NCBI GenBank assembly: GCA_035559815.1
Contig: DATMAT010000008.1
Location: forward strand, 62,001 to 126,000
Length of the DNA stretch: 64,000 nt
Source: Thermodesulfobacteriota bacterium
Lineage (GTDB): Bacteria > Desulfobacterota_D > UBA1144 > Nemesobacterales > CSP1-2
Direction of reading: 5' to 3'
Position 1 is the first letter of the stretch; the number at the start of each line of letters is the position of its first letter. The position numbers and the translations under genes are program-made. Positions 56,589-64,000 of this stretch are shown in pieces. Under the pieces are notes generated by a model. That model was not told where the DNA came from. It was given only the letters and a program-made list of their open reading frames with translations, and did no database searches.

Positions 56589-57776
56589 ATGCGTATTCTG
56601 GTAGTTGATGACGAGAAAGAGGCAAGAACGCTCCTTGGTAAGACACTAACAAGGTTAGACCATGAGGTGGTCGAGGCGGCCAGCGGAATAGAAGCATGGG
56701 ATATTCTGGAGAGAGAGGGGATCAGTTTTGTTATAAGTGACTGGATGATGCCAAGAATGAATGGTCTAGAATTGTGTAGGCGAGTAAGGGCCGCCAAGTT
56801 TGAAAATTACATATATTTTATTCTGCTAACAGCAAAGGATAACAAGAATGAGTTGATAGAAGGTATGAAAGCCGGTGCTGACGACTTCATAGTAAAACCT
56901 TTTAATGCGGGGGAACTTGATGTTCGAATAAGAGCGGGCGAACGTGTCTTAAGGCTGGAAAGAGAACTGGAAGAGCGTAACAAAAAACTCATTTATGCAT
57001 ACGACAAGATTAGAACTGACCTAGAAGCCGCGGCTAATATGCAAAAAAGCCTACTTCCGGTCTCGGCCATGACCATATCGTGCTTAAGGTTTGACTGGAT
57101 ATTTTGTCCCTGCAGTTTTGTGGCTGGAGATATTTTTGGGCTTTTCGAGCTTGACGAAAATCACGTCGGTTTCTATTTGCTCGACGTCGCCGGTCATGGT
57201 GTTCCTGCAGCAATGCAGTCCGTTACCTTGAATAAATTGTTGTCATCTATAGCCACCAGAAATAACATGTGGTATCGCAATGCGAGTAATGCTAATAATT
57301 TTGACTTAACTTCACCATCGATGGTAATTCGAGAACTAAATAGACGTTTTCAATCTGATGATGCCATGCAGTATTTCACCATGGTTTATGGAGTGACTGA
57401 CGTTAGGGATGGCCGGACCAAACTGGTCCAAGCTGGTCATCCTTCTCCACTTTATCAAGAAAAGGAAGGAAAGGTAACGCTACTAGGAACGGGAGGGCTT
57501 CCAGTAGGGATGATTCCACATGTAGAGCATGAGGAGCATGAGTTTTATTTTGGTCCTGGAGACAGACTATTTCTTTATTGCGACGGTATAACGGAGTGCC
57601 ACAACGGTAAGAGTACGGATCAGTTCTCAGTAGAGCGCCTGGTGAGGTTGGTAGAGGGATGGAGAAGCCTTCCTCTGAAGGAATTAATGAAGGGGATTGA
57701 ACAGAAACTTCGCCTTTGGAGAGGTAGTGAAGAGTTTGAAGATGATATAACGCTCTTAGCGATAGAAAGGACCTGA
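56589..57776 (+). CDS. Response regulator with PP2C-type serine phosphatase output (RsbU/SpoIIE-like)
   Basis: 395 residues. The N-terminal receiver domain (RILVVDDEKEARTLL; phosphoacceptor D51 in VISDWMMP; K in VKPF) is followed by a coiled-coil segment (about 120-150) with the typical phosphatase lead-in AAANMQKSLLP. The PPM phosphatase domain then shows metal-binding aspartates in VAGDIFG, LDVAGHGVPAAM and YCDGITE, and the end EDDITLLAIER. It would dephosphorylate a STAS antagonist once its receiver is phosphorylated. It is first in the operon behind the sigma-54 promoter, and a STAS gene lies at the other end. Confidence 0.93.
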   Translation: MRILVVDDEKEARTLLGKTLTRLDHEVVEAASGIEAWDILEREGISFVISDWMMPRMNGLELCRRVRAAKFENYIYFILLTAKDNKNELIEGMKAGADDFIVKPFNAGELDVRIRAGERVLRLERELEERNKKLIYAYDKIRTDLEAAANMQKSLLPVSAMTISCLRFDWIFCPCSFVAGDIFGLFELDENHVGFYLLDVAGHGVPAAMQSVTLNKLLSSIATRNNMWYRNASNANNFDLTSPSMVIRELNRRFQSDDAMQYFTMVYGVTDVRDGRTKLVQAGHPSPLYQEKEGKVTLLGTGGLPVGMIPHVEHEEHEFYFGPGDRLFLYCDGITECHNGKSTDQFSVERLVRLVEGWRSLPLKELMKGIEQKLRLWRGSEEFEDDITLLAIERT

Positions 57777-57845
57777 GTGGTTAATAATCTGATTAATTTT
57801 AAATGCTCGGGTTATGTTTTAGGTTAGTCAGTATAGGAGGTAGAT

Positions 57846-58319
57846 ATGAGCATACTAATAGTTGATGACTCGATTGACAGTCAACTTTTATTAAAATCCA
57901 TACTCAAGGCTTCAGGATTCTCCGATTTACTCATAGCCGGGTCATCGGTTGAAGCATTTAAACTCCTGGGCATCGAGGAAAGCCATGGCGGGACGGATGC
58001 GAAAGGGGTGGATGTAATTCTGATGGACATATTAATGCCTGGTTTGGATGGTATCGAGACGTGTCGGTTGATAAGGACTGTTGAGTTTCTTCAGGATGTT
58101 CCGATAATCCTGGTCACAGGAACGGAGGAAGTAAGGTACTTGGAGATGGCGTTAGAAGCGGGGGCTCTAGACTTCGTCATTAAGCCGGTGAATAAGGTGG
58201 AACTACTCGCTCGCGTACGTTCGGCTATGAGGCTCAAACACGAGTCGGATCGTCGAAAGACTCTGGAAAGGGAAATAGCTGAGTTGAGGCAGCAAGTTGA
58301 GAAACAATTAAAGAATTAA
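57846..58319 (+). CDS. Receiver-only response regulator with C-terminal coiled coil
   Basis: 157 residues: a receiver domain (ILIVDDSIDSQLLLKSIL, phosphoacceptor D61 in LMDILMPGLDGIETC, FVIKPVNKVELLARVRSAMRL) and a 30-residue charged helix (ESDRRKTLEREIAELRQQVE). It is strikingly similar to the receiver of the next gene over its whole length, including the helix, but stops where that protein continues into GGDEF. It looks like a truncated duplicate that could compete for phosphate or form heterodimers. AGGAGG precedes the ATG. Confidence 0.92.
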   Translation: MSILIVDDSIDSQLLLKSILKASGFSDLLIAGSSVEAFKLLGIEESHGGTDAKGVDVILMDILMPGLDGIETCRLIRTVEFLQDVPIILVTGTEEVRYLEMALEAGALDFVIKPVNKVELLARVRSAMRLKHESDRRKTLEREIAELRQQVEKQLKN

Positions 58320-58412
58320 GTCAAACTTCTGAAACTGACAATGTGGTGCCTGGATTATGACAAAAGCATGTAGGATAAGAATTGAGGACATCAAAGATAT
58401 TGGGAGGAAGGC

Positions 58413-59429
58413 ATGAAGATACTGATAGTGGATGATTCACCAGACAGTCAAATTTTATTGAAATCCGTACTGGGAGCTGCTGGCTATACAGACCTGTTGA
58501 TAGCGGATTCATCTTTGGAAGCCTTCAAACACTTAGGTATGGATGATAAATCCAGGGTTTCGACCGATATAGACTTAATTCTAATGGATATTTTGATGCC
58601 GGATATGGACGGGGTCGAAGCGTGTCGTCTAATCAAATCGGTGGAATATCTTCGGGATATTCCGATCATAGTGGTTACGGTAAAGGATGAGATAAATTAT
58701 CTACAAAGAGCCTTTGCAGCGGGCGCTGTGGATTACATAACCAAGCCGCTCAATAAGATGGAGTTATTAGCCAGAGTGAGGTCGGCTCTAAGGCTTAAAT
58801 ATGAGATAGACCGCCGTAAAAACCATGAACAGGAGTTGCTCAAGATCATGCAGCAACTCGAAGAGAGCATTTACGTGCTCAAGCGTTTATCCTCCATAGA
58901 CGGTGTGACGGAAATCACCAATCGTCGAGGTTTTGAGGATTTTCTAGAACAGGAATGGAAGCGAGCTATACGTTATGAAATTCCTCTATCCTTGATCCTA
59001 TTAGATATCGATTATTTCAAATCCTATAACGACACCTACGGCCACCAAAAAGGCGACGACTGCTTGAAGCAGGTAGCCAATGCGTTAAAACAGGCACTAC
59101 ACCGCCCGGCAGATATGGTAGCCCGTTACGGCGGGGAAGAATTCGTACTGGTATTGCCTAATACAAACTCTCAAGGTGCTGTTCTAGTTGCAGAGAGGCT
59201 GCGGACGGCAATAGAGTCACTGGAGATCATTCATTCTAAGTCCGATGTAAGCAAGCATGTTACTGTCAGCCTGGGAGTAGCTACGATCATGCCTTCCCTG
59301 AATTCCTCGCATGCTGCTCTGGTTGAAGCAGCAGACCAGGCCCTATACCTGGCAAAACAAGAGGGACGCAATCGAATAAAGATGTCCGACCTTACTAGTA
59401 AAAACGATCCGGTCAAGCTAGCTCTGTAA
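58413..59429 (+). CDS. Response regulator diguanylate cyclase (REC-GGDEF)
   Basis: PleD/WspR-type enzyme that makes c-di-GMP from GTP. 338 residues: receiver (phosphoacceptor D59 in LMDILMPDMDG), helical linker (KYEIDRRKNHEQELLKIMQQL), and GGDEF domain with the active-site GGEEF at 240-244. An inhibitory I-site RPAD lies five residues before it, so product feedback is expected. SLILLDIDYFKSYNDTYGHQKGDDCL supplies the metal and substrate residues. Phosphorylation by the downstream hybrid kinase is likely from the context. AGGAAGG precedes the ATG. Confidence 0.95.
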   Translation: MKILIVDDSPDSQILLKSVLGAAGYTDLLIADSSLEAFKHLGMDDKSRVSTDIDLILMDILMPDMDGVEACRLIKSVEYLRDIPIIVVTVKDEINYLQRAFAAGAVDYITKPLNKMELLARVRSALRLKYEIDRRKNHEQELLKIMQQLEESIYVLKRLSSIDGVTEITNRRGFEDFLEQEWKRAIRYEIPLSLILLDIDYFKSYNDTYGHQKGDDCLKQVANALKQALHRPADMVARYGGEEFVLVLPNTNSQGAVLVAERLRTAIESLEIIHSKSDVSKHVTVSLGVATIMPSLNSSHAALVEAADQALYLAKQEGRNRIKMSDLTSKNDPVKLAL

Positions 59430-59482
59430 GAATGATAGGTTTACTTCTGGATCTTAAACGTGTTTATCTTGAGAGATGAATC

Positions 59483-62400
59483 ATGAAAACCTTGGATGAT
59501 TCTGGCAAAAAAGAAGAGGTTATTCCAAAAAAGCCGGTTTTGGCCATAGCTCTGGTCTGTTTGATTCCGTCTATTCTCAATCTTTTAGGTTTTGATCTCG
59601 GAGGGCGTGGCTTTGGAATTTTATTCCACGCTATTTTAGAGTGGAGCGCCTTCTCCACAGCGGTATTGGTTGGCATCCTCTGCTTGGTGCATTTTAAACT
59701 TAGACATGACTATGCCAGTCTGATAATGGGCCTTTCTATTCTCGGAGCGGGCTCTATAGATGCCCTAAGCACGTTAGCTTACAACCGCCTGGTCTTGAAA
59801 GTAGCCGATAGCCAAAATTTTCTCCCCCTAACCTGGGTGGTATCCCGACTTCTTAATGCTCTAATTTTGCTGGTAGGGGTATCGGTATTGTTAATGGGAA
59901 AAACAAAGAAGAGACCGGCAAGAAGGGGCGTTGGTTTTTTAGTGGCTATGAGCTTGATGCTCTGCTTCCTGGCCTACGGAGCTGTTTATTTCTTCTCTAT
60001 TCCTGACCATTTGCCCCAATCCGTGTTTTCGGAGCAAATAGTCAGTAGACCTTGGGATCTTGCGCCGTTCACCCTATTTCTTCTGGGTTGGTCTTATCTA
60101 TTTTATAGAATTTACCAGCGAGAACAGACTTACCTTTCTCAGGCATTGATAATCAGCTTAATTCCACAGGTAATTGTTCAATTACACATGGCTTTCGGTT
60201 CTAAGGCTCTCTTTGATAATGATTTCAACATTGCCCATCTCCTCAAGATCATGGCCTATTCTGTACCGTTGATTGGGCTGATTATGGACTATGTGGAGAC
60301 TCAGCGGGAGAGGGTTTTTACATTGAGAGAGCTGGAGGATAAGAAGGTCAACTTAGAAATACTGGCCAAACAGGCGGAGCAGGTTAGGCGGAGACTGGAG
60401 CACGAGACGACCGAACGAAAGCAGTACGGGGATTTGTTCAGAACCCTATCCGATAACACCTTGGTCGGCGTTTACATCGTGAGGGATGGAAAATTTCAGT
60501 TTATAAGCCCTCAGTTTGAGAGATATACGGGTTATAAACAAGATGAGCTGTTGGGGACTAACTTATCCAAACTGGTATTTCCCGAAGACAAAGAAGTTGC
60601 CAAGGAAAATGCCTTAAAGGTTTTGAACGGCGAGGGTAGCTCTTTTTATGAATACAGGATAGTGGATAAATCCGGAGAAATAAAATGGGTATCGGAGATA
60701 GTTACCGCAATTCATTATAGGGGTAATCAAGCGCTAATGGGGAGCGTCGTGGATATTACGGAAAGGAGACGGGCAGAGGAAATATTGAAAACTTTATCTA
60801 ATGATTCTCCGATAGGTCTTTATATACTGCAGGACGACCAGTTCCAGTTTGTCAATCTCCAGTTTCAGAAGTACACCAGCTATGATGAGGCAGAATTGCT
60901 CGGTACGAGTCCACAGAGGCTTATCTTCTCTGAAGATAGGGAAGCGGTCAAGGAGAAGGCAGTAAAAGTGCTAAAAGGGCAAGCCTCCTCATCCTACGAG
61001 TACCGAATTGTGAATAAATCTGGAGAAATCATATGGGTTTTAGAAACGCTTACTCCCATTCAATACCGGGGGAAGCAGGCAATTCTGGGGAGCACCGTTG
61101 ATATCACGGAGAGAAGGCGGACTGAAGAGATACTAAGGACACTGTCTAATAGTTCTACCATAGGTATATATATCGTTCAGGATGGGCAGTTTAAATTCGT
61201 TAATCCCCAGTTTCAAGTATACACGGGATATAACGAGGATGAGATTATCGGCGCGAATTCTTTGAGGCTCGTTTTTGCCGAGGACCGTCAGGGAGTTAGA
61301 GAAAGTACCATAAAAATGCTCAAAAGGGAGAAGATTTCTCCTCACGAATACCGCATCGTGAACAAACACGGTGAAGTTAGATGGGTTATGGAAAGGGTTA
61401 CTTCAATCCAGTATCAAGGCCGAAGAGCGGTACTGGGGAGTTTCATGGATATCACTGAGCACAAACAGACGGAGGAGTTATTTAGGACTCTGTCTAGCAG
61501 TTCACCGATAGGCATATACATCGTGCAGGACGGCAAGTTTCAATTTATAAACCCTCAGTTCAAGAAGTACACTGGCTATAATGAAGATGACCTCATAGAT
61601 ACAAGCTTATGGAAAATCATCTATCCTAAGGATAGAGAAGTTCTTAGGGGAAATCTTACCAAGCTTAAAGATGAGCTTTCTTCACCCTACGAATATAGGA
61701 TAGTAAACAGGACCGGTGAAATTAGATGGATCATGGAGACAGCGACATCTATTCAATACCGGGGGAGACCGGCGGTGCTGGCAAGCATGATCGATATAAC
61801 CGAGCGCAAGCAGGCGGAAGTAGAACTACAAAAAGCAAAAGAGGCAGCCGAGGCGGCCAGCCGTGCTAAATCCGAGTTCTTGGCTAACATGAGTCACGAG
61901 ATTCGCACTCCGCTCAATGCTATATTGGGCATGACCGAGCTAACCTTAGACACCGAACTAAAGCCAGACCAGAGAGAGTTCCTCAAGGTGGTACAGTCCT
62001 CCTCCGACACGTTGCTTCGACTGATCAACGACATACTCGATTTCTCGAAAATTGAAGCGGGGCAAATGCAGTTGGAAGAAGTTGGGTTCAAGCTTAGAGA
62101 GTTAGTGGAGGGAGTAGCAGAGATATTGAGCGTCCGGGCTTATAACAAGGGGCTTGAGCTACTGTGCTATATAGAACCCAATATTCCCAACTGGGTGTTT
62201 GGAGACCCCACCAGAATAAGTCAGATACTGGTTAATCTTGTGGGTAATGCAATAAAATTTACCGAGAGTGGAGAGGTTTGTATCAAGGTAGAGAGAATTA
62301 AGCCGAGCCTTGATGGAAAGATGGAACTGCATTTTATGGTGTCAGATACCGGCATCGGAATATCCAAGGAGAATCAATCGAGGATATTTGACAAGTTTTC

Positions 62401-63466
62401 ACAAGCTGACAGCTCCACCACTAGGAGATTCGGGGGCACTGGCCTGGGACTAAGCATATCCAAGTCCCTGGTCGAACTGATGGGAGGCAAGATGTGGCTG
62501 GAGAGCGAGCAGGGAAAGGGCTCGGTGTTTCATTTTAGTCTAACATTAAGGTACGAGGGTGCGGAGAAAAATGCACAGGATATTGAATTTGCATATCCCG
62601 ATTTTAGAAACGTATCCGTTTTGCTGGTCGATGATAATAAAGCTAATAGGGTAATGATGTCAAGTATGCTGCGTGCGTGGGGATTTAAGCTAGCTGAAGC
62701 GGAGGACGGAGAGCAGGCTTTATATCATCTCCGTAGCGCTCCTACCAAATATGATCTACTTATACTCGACCATCAGATAGGACATATAGATGGCTTGGAA
62801 GTGGCTCGGACGATAAGGAAAGAGCTGAATTTAAATGATATAAAGATAATATTACTCTCTTCGAGAGCGAGTATTAAATCACAAGAGATGAAGGAATTGA
62901 ATATTTCAGATGTTATTACAAAACCGGTGAAGCAATCACAATTATTTGATATTTTTATGAAGAGCCTATATTCCTCTGGGGAAGAAGTTGCTACCGATAC
63001 TGTGAAAACTTCTGAGGCAAACTTGAATCGGCAGTTGAGAATCCTGGTAGTGGATGATACCGTAGACAATCAGAATTTGGCCAAGAGAATACTGGAAAAG
63101 GAGGGTTATTCGGTCGAAGTGGCCGAGAACGGGGAAAGGGCAATCGAGGCGGTTAAGAATGGCCGATATGATTTAATTTTCATGGACGTTCAGATGCCGG
63201 TCATGGATGGGTTTAGTGCAACAAAAGAAATAAGAATGCTGGAGAAAAGTAAGAACTTTTCGAGAACTCCGATAGTAGCACTTACGGCACACGCTTTAGT
63301 AGGGTATAGGGAGAAGTGCTTGGAGAATGAGATGGACGATTACATCACAAAGCCTTTAAAGAAAAGTATACTACTACAAACGGTCGATAAGTGGGCAAAC
63401 TTTGGAAAGACCGCATCGGAGGAAGCGACTAAATTTGAAAACGGGGAGGTCAAGATAAATGCGTAG
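59483..63466 (+). CDS. Hybrid sensor histidine kinase: MASE3-like membrane sensor, four PAS, HisKA-HATPase, two receivers
   Basis: 1327 residues. Residues 10-280 hold about eight hydrophobic helices with ILFHAILEWSAFSTAVLVGI and IDALSTLAYNRL, resembling MASE3. After a coiled coil come four tandem PAS/PAC units (about 310-775) that are clearly duplicates: each has a TLS-x-x-S/T-x-x-G-x-YI start, a Y-x-Y-x-x-x-L/I middle and EYRIV..GE..W..E..T.I.Y.G..A. with a DITE(R/H) end. HisKA has NMSHEIRTPLNA with H805. HATPase shows LVNLVGNAIKFTESGEV, DTGIGI and GGTGLGLSISKSLVELMGG. Receiver 1 has D1096, and receiver 2 is well conserved with D1235 (FMDVQMPVMDG). BarA/ArcB-like phosphorelay, with the Hpt on the next gene. 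Confidence 0.95.
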   Translation: MKTLDDSGKKEEVIPKKPVLAIALVCLIPSILNLLGFDLGGRGFGILFHAILEWSAFSTAVLVGILCLVHFKLRHDYASLIMGLSILGAGSIDALSTLAYNRLVLKVADSQNFLPLTWVVSRLLNALILLVGVSVLLMGKTKKRPARRGVGFLVAMSLMLCFLAYGAVYFFSIPDHLPQSVFSEQIVSRPWDLAPFTLFLLGWSYLFYRIYQREQTYLSQALIISLIPQVIVQLHMAFGSKALFDNDFNIAHLLKIMAYSVPLIGLIMDYVETQRERVFTLRELEDKKVNLEILAKQAEQVRRRLEHETTERKQYGDLFRTLSDNTLVGVYIVRDGKFQFISPQFERYTGYKQDELLGTNLSKLVFPEDKEVAKENALKVLNGEGSSFYEYRIVDKSGEIKWVSEIVTAIHYRGNQALMGSVVDITERRRAEEILKTLSNDSPIGLYILQDDQFQFVNLQFQKYTSYDEAELLGTSPQRLIFSEDREAVKEKAVKVLKGQASSSYEYRIVNKSGEIIWVLETLTPIQYRGKQAILGSTVDITERRRTEEILRTLSNSSTIGIYIVQDGQFKFVNPQFQVYTGYNEDEIIGANSLRLVFAEDRQGVRESTIKMLKREKISPHEYRIVNKHGEVRWVMERVTSIQYQGRRAVLGSFMDITEHKQTEELFRTLSSSSPIGIYIVQDGKFQFINPQFKKYTGYNEDDLIDTSLWKIIYPKDREVLRGNLTKLKDELSSPYEYRIVNRTGEIRWIMETATSIQYRGRPAVLASMIDITERKQAEVELQKAKEAAEAASRAKSEFLANMSHEIRTPLNAILGMTELTLDTELKPDQREFLKVVQSSSDTLLRLINDILDFSKIEAGQMQLEEVGFKLRELVEGVAEILSVRAYNKGLELLCYIEPNIPNWVFGDPTRISQILVNLVGNAIKFTESGEVCIKVERIKPSLDGKMELHFMVSDTGIGISKENQSRIFDKFSQADSSTTRRFGGTGLGLSISKSLVELMGGKMWLESEQGKGSVFHFSLTLRYEGAEKNAQDIEFAYPDFRNVSVLLVDDNKANRVMMSSMLRAWGFKLAEAEDGEQALYHLRSAPTKYDLLILDHQIGHIDGLEVARTIRKELNLNDIKIILLSSRASIKSQEMKELNISDVITKPVKQSQLFDIFMKSLYSSGEEVATDTVKTSEANLNRQLRILVVDDTVDNQNLAKRILEKEGYSVEVAENGERAIEAVKNGRYDLIFMDVQMPVMDGFSATKEIRMLEKSKNFSRTPIVALTAHALVGYREKCLENEMDDYITKPLKKSILLQTVDKWANFGKTASEEATKFENGEVKINA

Positions 63467-63776
63467 CGATAGAGTTATAGTTTATGTAGATTCCGACCTG
63501 GAGGATTTAATTCCGATGTTTTTAAAGAATCGCCACAAGGATGTAGATGATATTAGAAGGTTGCTGAGGGAGGGAAACATGGGGGAGATCAGAAGATTAG
63601 GCCATAGCATGAAAGGCTCAGGAGGAGGGTATGGTTTCGATGAGATAAGCGAAATTGGAAGAGGCATGGAAGAGGCGGCAAAGGACGGAAATATGGAGGA
63701 AATTGAGAAACTAAATAACCGACTAGCCGAGTATTTATCAGTAGTTGAGGTGGTAGTGCAGAGGGAGGAATCGTGA
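63459..63776 (+). CDS. Histidine phosphotransfer (Hpt) protein
   Basis: 105 residues, four-helix Hpt domain. The phosphoacceptor is H49 in RRLGHSMKGSGGGYGF, the typical HxxKGS motif. The start overlaps the hybrid kinase gene by eight bases, so it is translationally coupled and is the obvious partner of that kinase, which lacks its own Hpt. It would pass phosphate from the kinase receiver to the response regulators upstream in the operon. Confidence 0.94.
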   Translation: MRSDRVIVYVDSDLEDLIPMFLKNRHKDVDDIRRLLREGNMGEIRRLGHSMKGSGGGYGFDEISEIGRGMEEAAKDGNMEEIEKLNNRLAEYLSVVEVVVQREES

Positions 63777-63818
63777 TTGCTTGGGTGATAGTTAGCGCAC
63801 TAAGGTGGAAAGATATAT

Positions 63819-64000
63819 ATGCACATCGAAGAAAAACACGTAGATAACTTATTGCTAGTCAAGCCCTTGGAAAGGAGAATGGATTTTAAAATAGCCAATG
63901 ATTTTAAGGAAAGGATGGCCAAGTTTATAATAGATGGAAATATGTTTATCATATTAAATCTATCTCAAGTCGAGTTCATAGACAGCAGTGGCTTGGGTGC
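63819..64000 (+). CDS. STAS-domain anti-sigma factor antagonist (partial, runs off the window)
   Basis: 60 complete codons from ATG 63819 (GGTGG upstream). MHIEEKHVDNLLLVKPLERR is followed by the STAS core ILNLSQVEFIDSSGLG. The serines in DSSGLG are the expected site that an anti-sigma kinase phosphorylates and that the PP2C of the first operon gene would dephosphorylate. The C-terminal half and any anti-sigma kinase lie beyond the window. Confidence 0.9.
   Translation, partial: MHIEEKHVDNLLLVKPLERRMDFKIANDFKERMAKFIIDGNMFIILNLSQVEFIDSSGLG

Overview
This window is a stretch of bacterial chromosome from a diderm with moderate GC content. The gene order resembles Deltaproteobacteria/Desulfobacterota or relatives such as Dadabacteria. 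Evidence for this is the clusters nnr-tsaE-lysC-cimA, ilvB-ilvN-ilvC-psd-pssA, cinA-recA and tig-clpP-clpX-lon, together with a sigma-54 promoter, PilT, PbpC with a bacterial alpha-2-macroglobulin, and a large hybrid kinase. The phylum assignment is inference: there is no 16S rRNA gene here. No prophage, IS element or CRISPR array was seen.

Layout. 1-5 kb: alpha-glucan/trehalose genes (tail of a DUF3536/GH57-like gene, treY, malQ). 5-8.6 kb: an RRM protein, a DEAD-box helicase, a 2OG-Fe(II) oxygenase-like gene and repeat-rich spacers. 8.6-16.6 kb: a thioester alpha-2-macroglobulin and PbpC (periplasmic defence/peptidoglycan repair pair). 17-21 kb: DCC-family protein, GT4 glycosyltransferase and amylo-alpha-1,6-glucosidase. 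21.4-23.6 kb: a YIP1-like membrane protein and a small accessory patch (vapBC and a broken HEPN-like gene). 23.6-30.5 kb, minus strand: cimA, lysC, tsaE, nnr, a phosphodiesterase and two small proteins. 30.6-36 kb: radical SAM protein, cysS, a FabL-like enoyl reductase, a decayed DUF4365-like pseudogene and a lone terminase-nuclease-like protein. 36-49.3 kb, plus strand: ogt, pgpA, cinA, recA, pilT, tsaB, a DUF465 protein, ilvBNC, psd, pssA and a fused M16 peptidase. 49.7-56.2 kb: four tRNAs (Lys, Leu, Val, Asp) around tig-clpP-clpX-lon.

The last 7.5 kb holds the most distinctive system. A strong sigma-54 promoter with two palindromes upstream precedes six co-directional signalling genes: a receiver-PP2C phosphatase (RsbU type), a receiver-only protein, a receiver-GGDEF diguanylate cyclase, a 1327-residue hybrid histidine kinase with a MASE3-like membrane sensor and four tandem PAS domains, an Hpt protein, and a STAS anti-sigma-antagonist cut off by the window end. 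The inferred circuit is a membrane sensor phosphorelay that feeds both c-di-GMP synthesis and a serine-phosphatase/STAS partner switch.

Spacers carry at least six families of dispersed repeats. They include heptanucleotide arrays of the form CANGATR at five sites, a roughly 135-bp inverted-repeat-bounded element in two copies, short palindromes centred on GCATATATGC, and hairpin islands of the GTCATTCCC type. Isoleucine appears to be made through citramalate (cimA plus ilvBNC). Two promoters (vapB, clpP) lie so close to their start codons that nearly leaderless transcripts are predicted.
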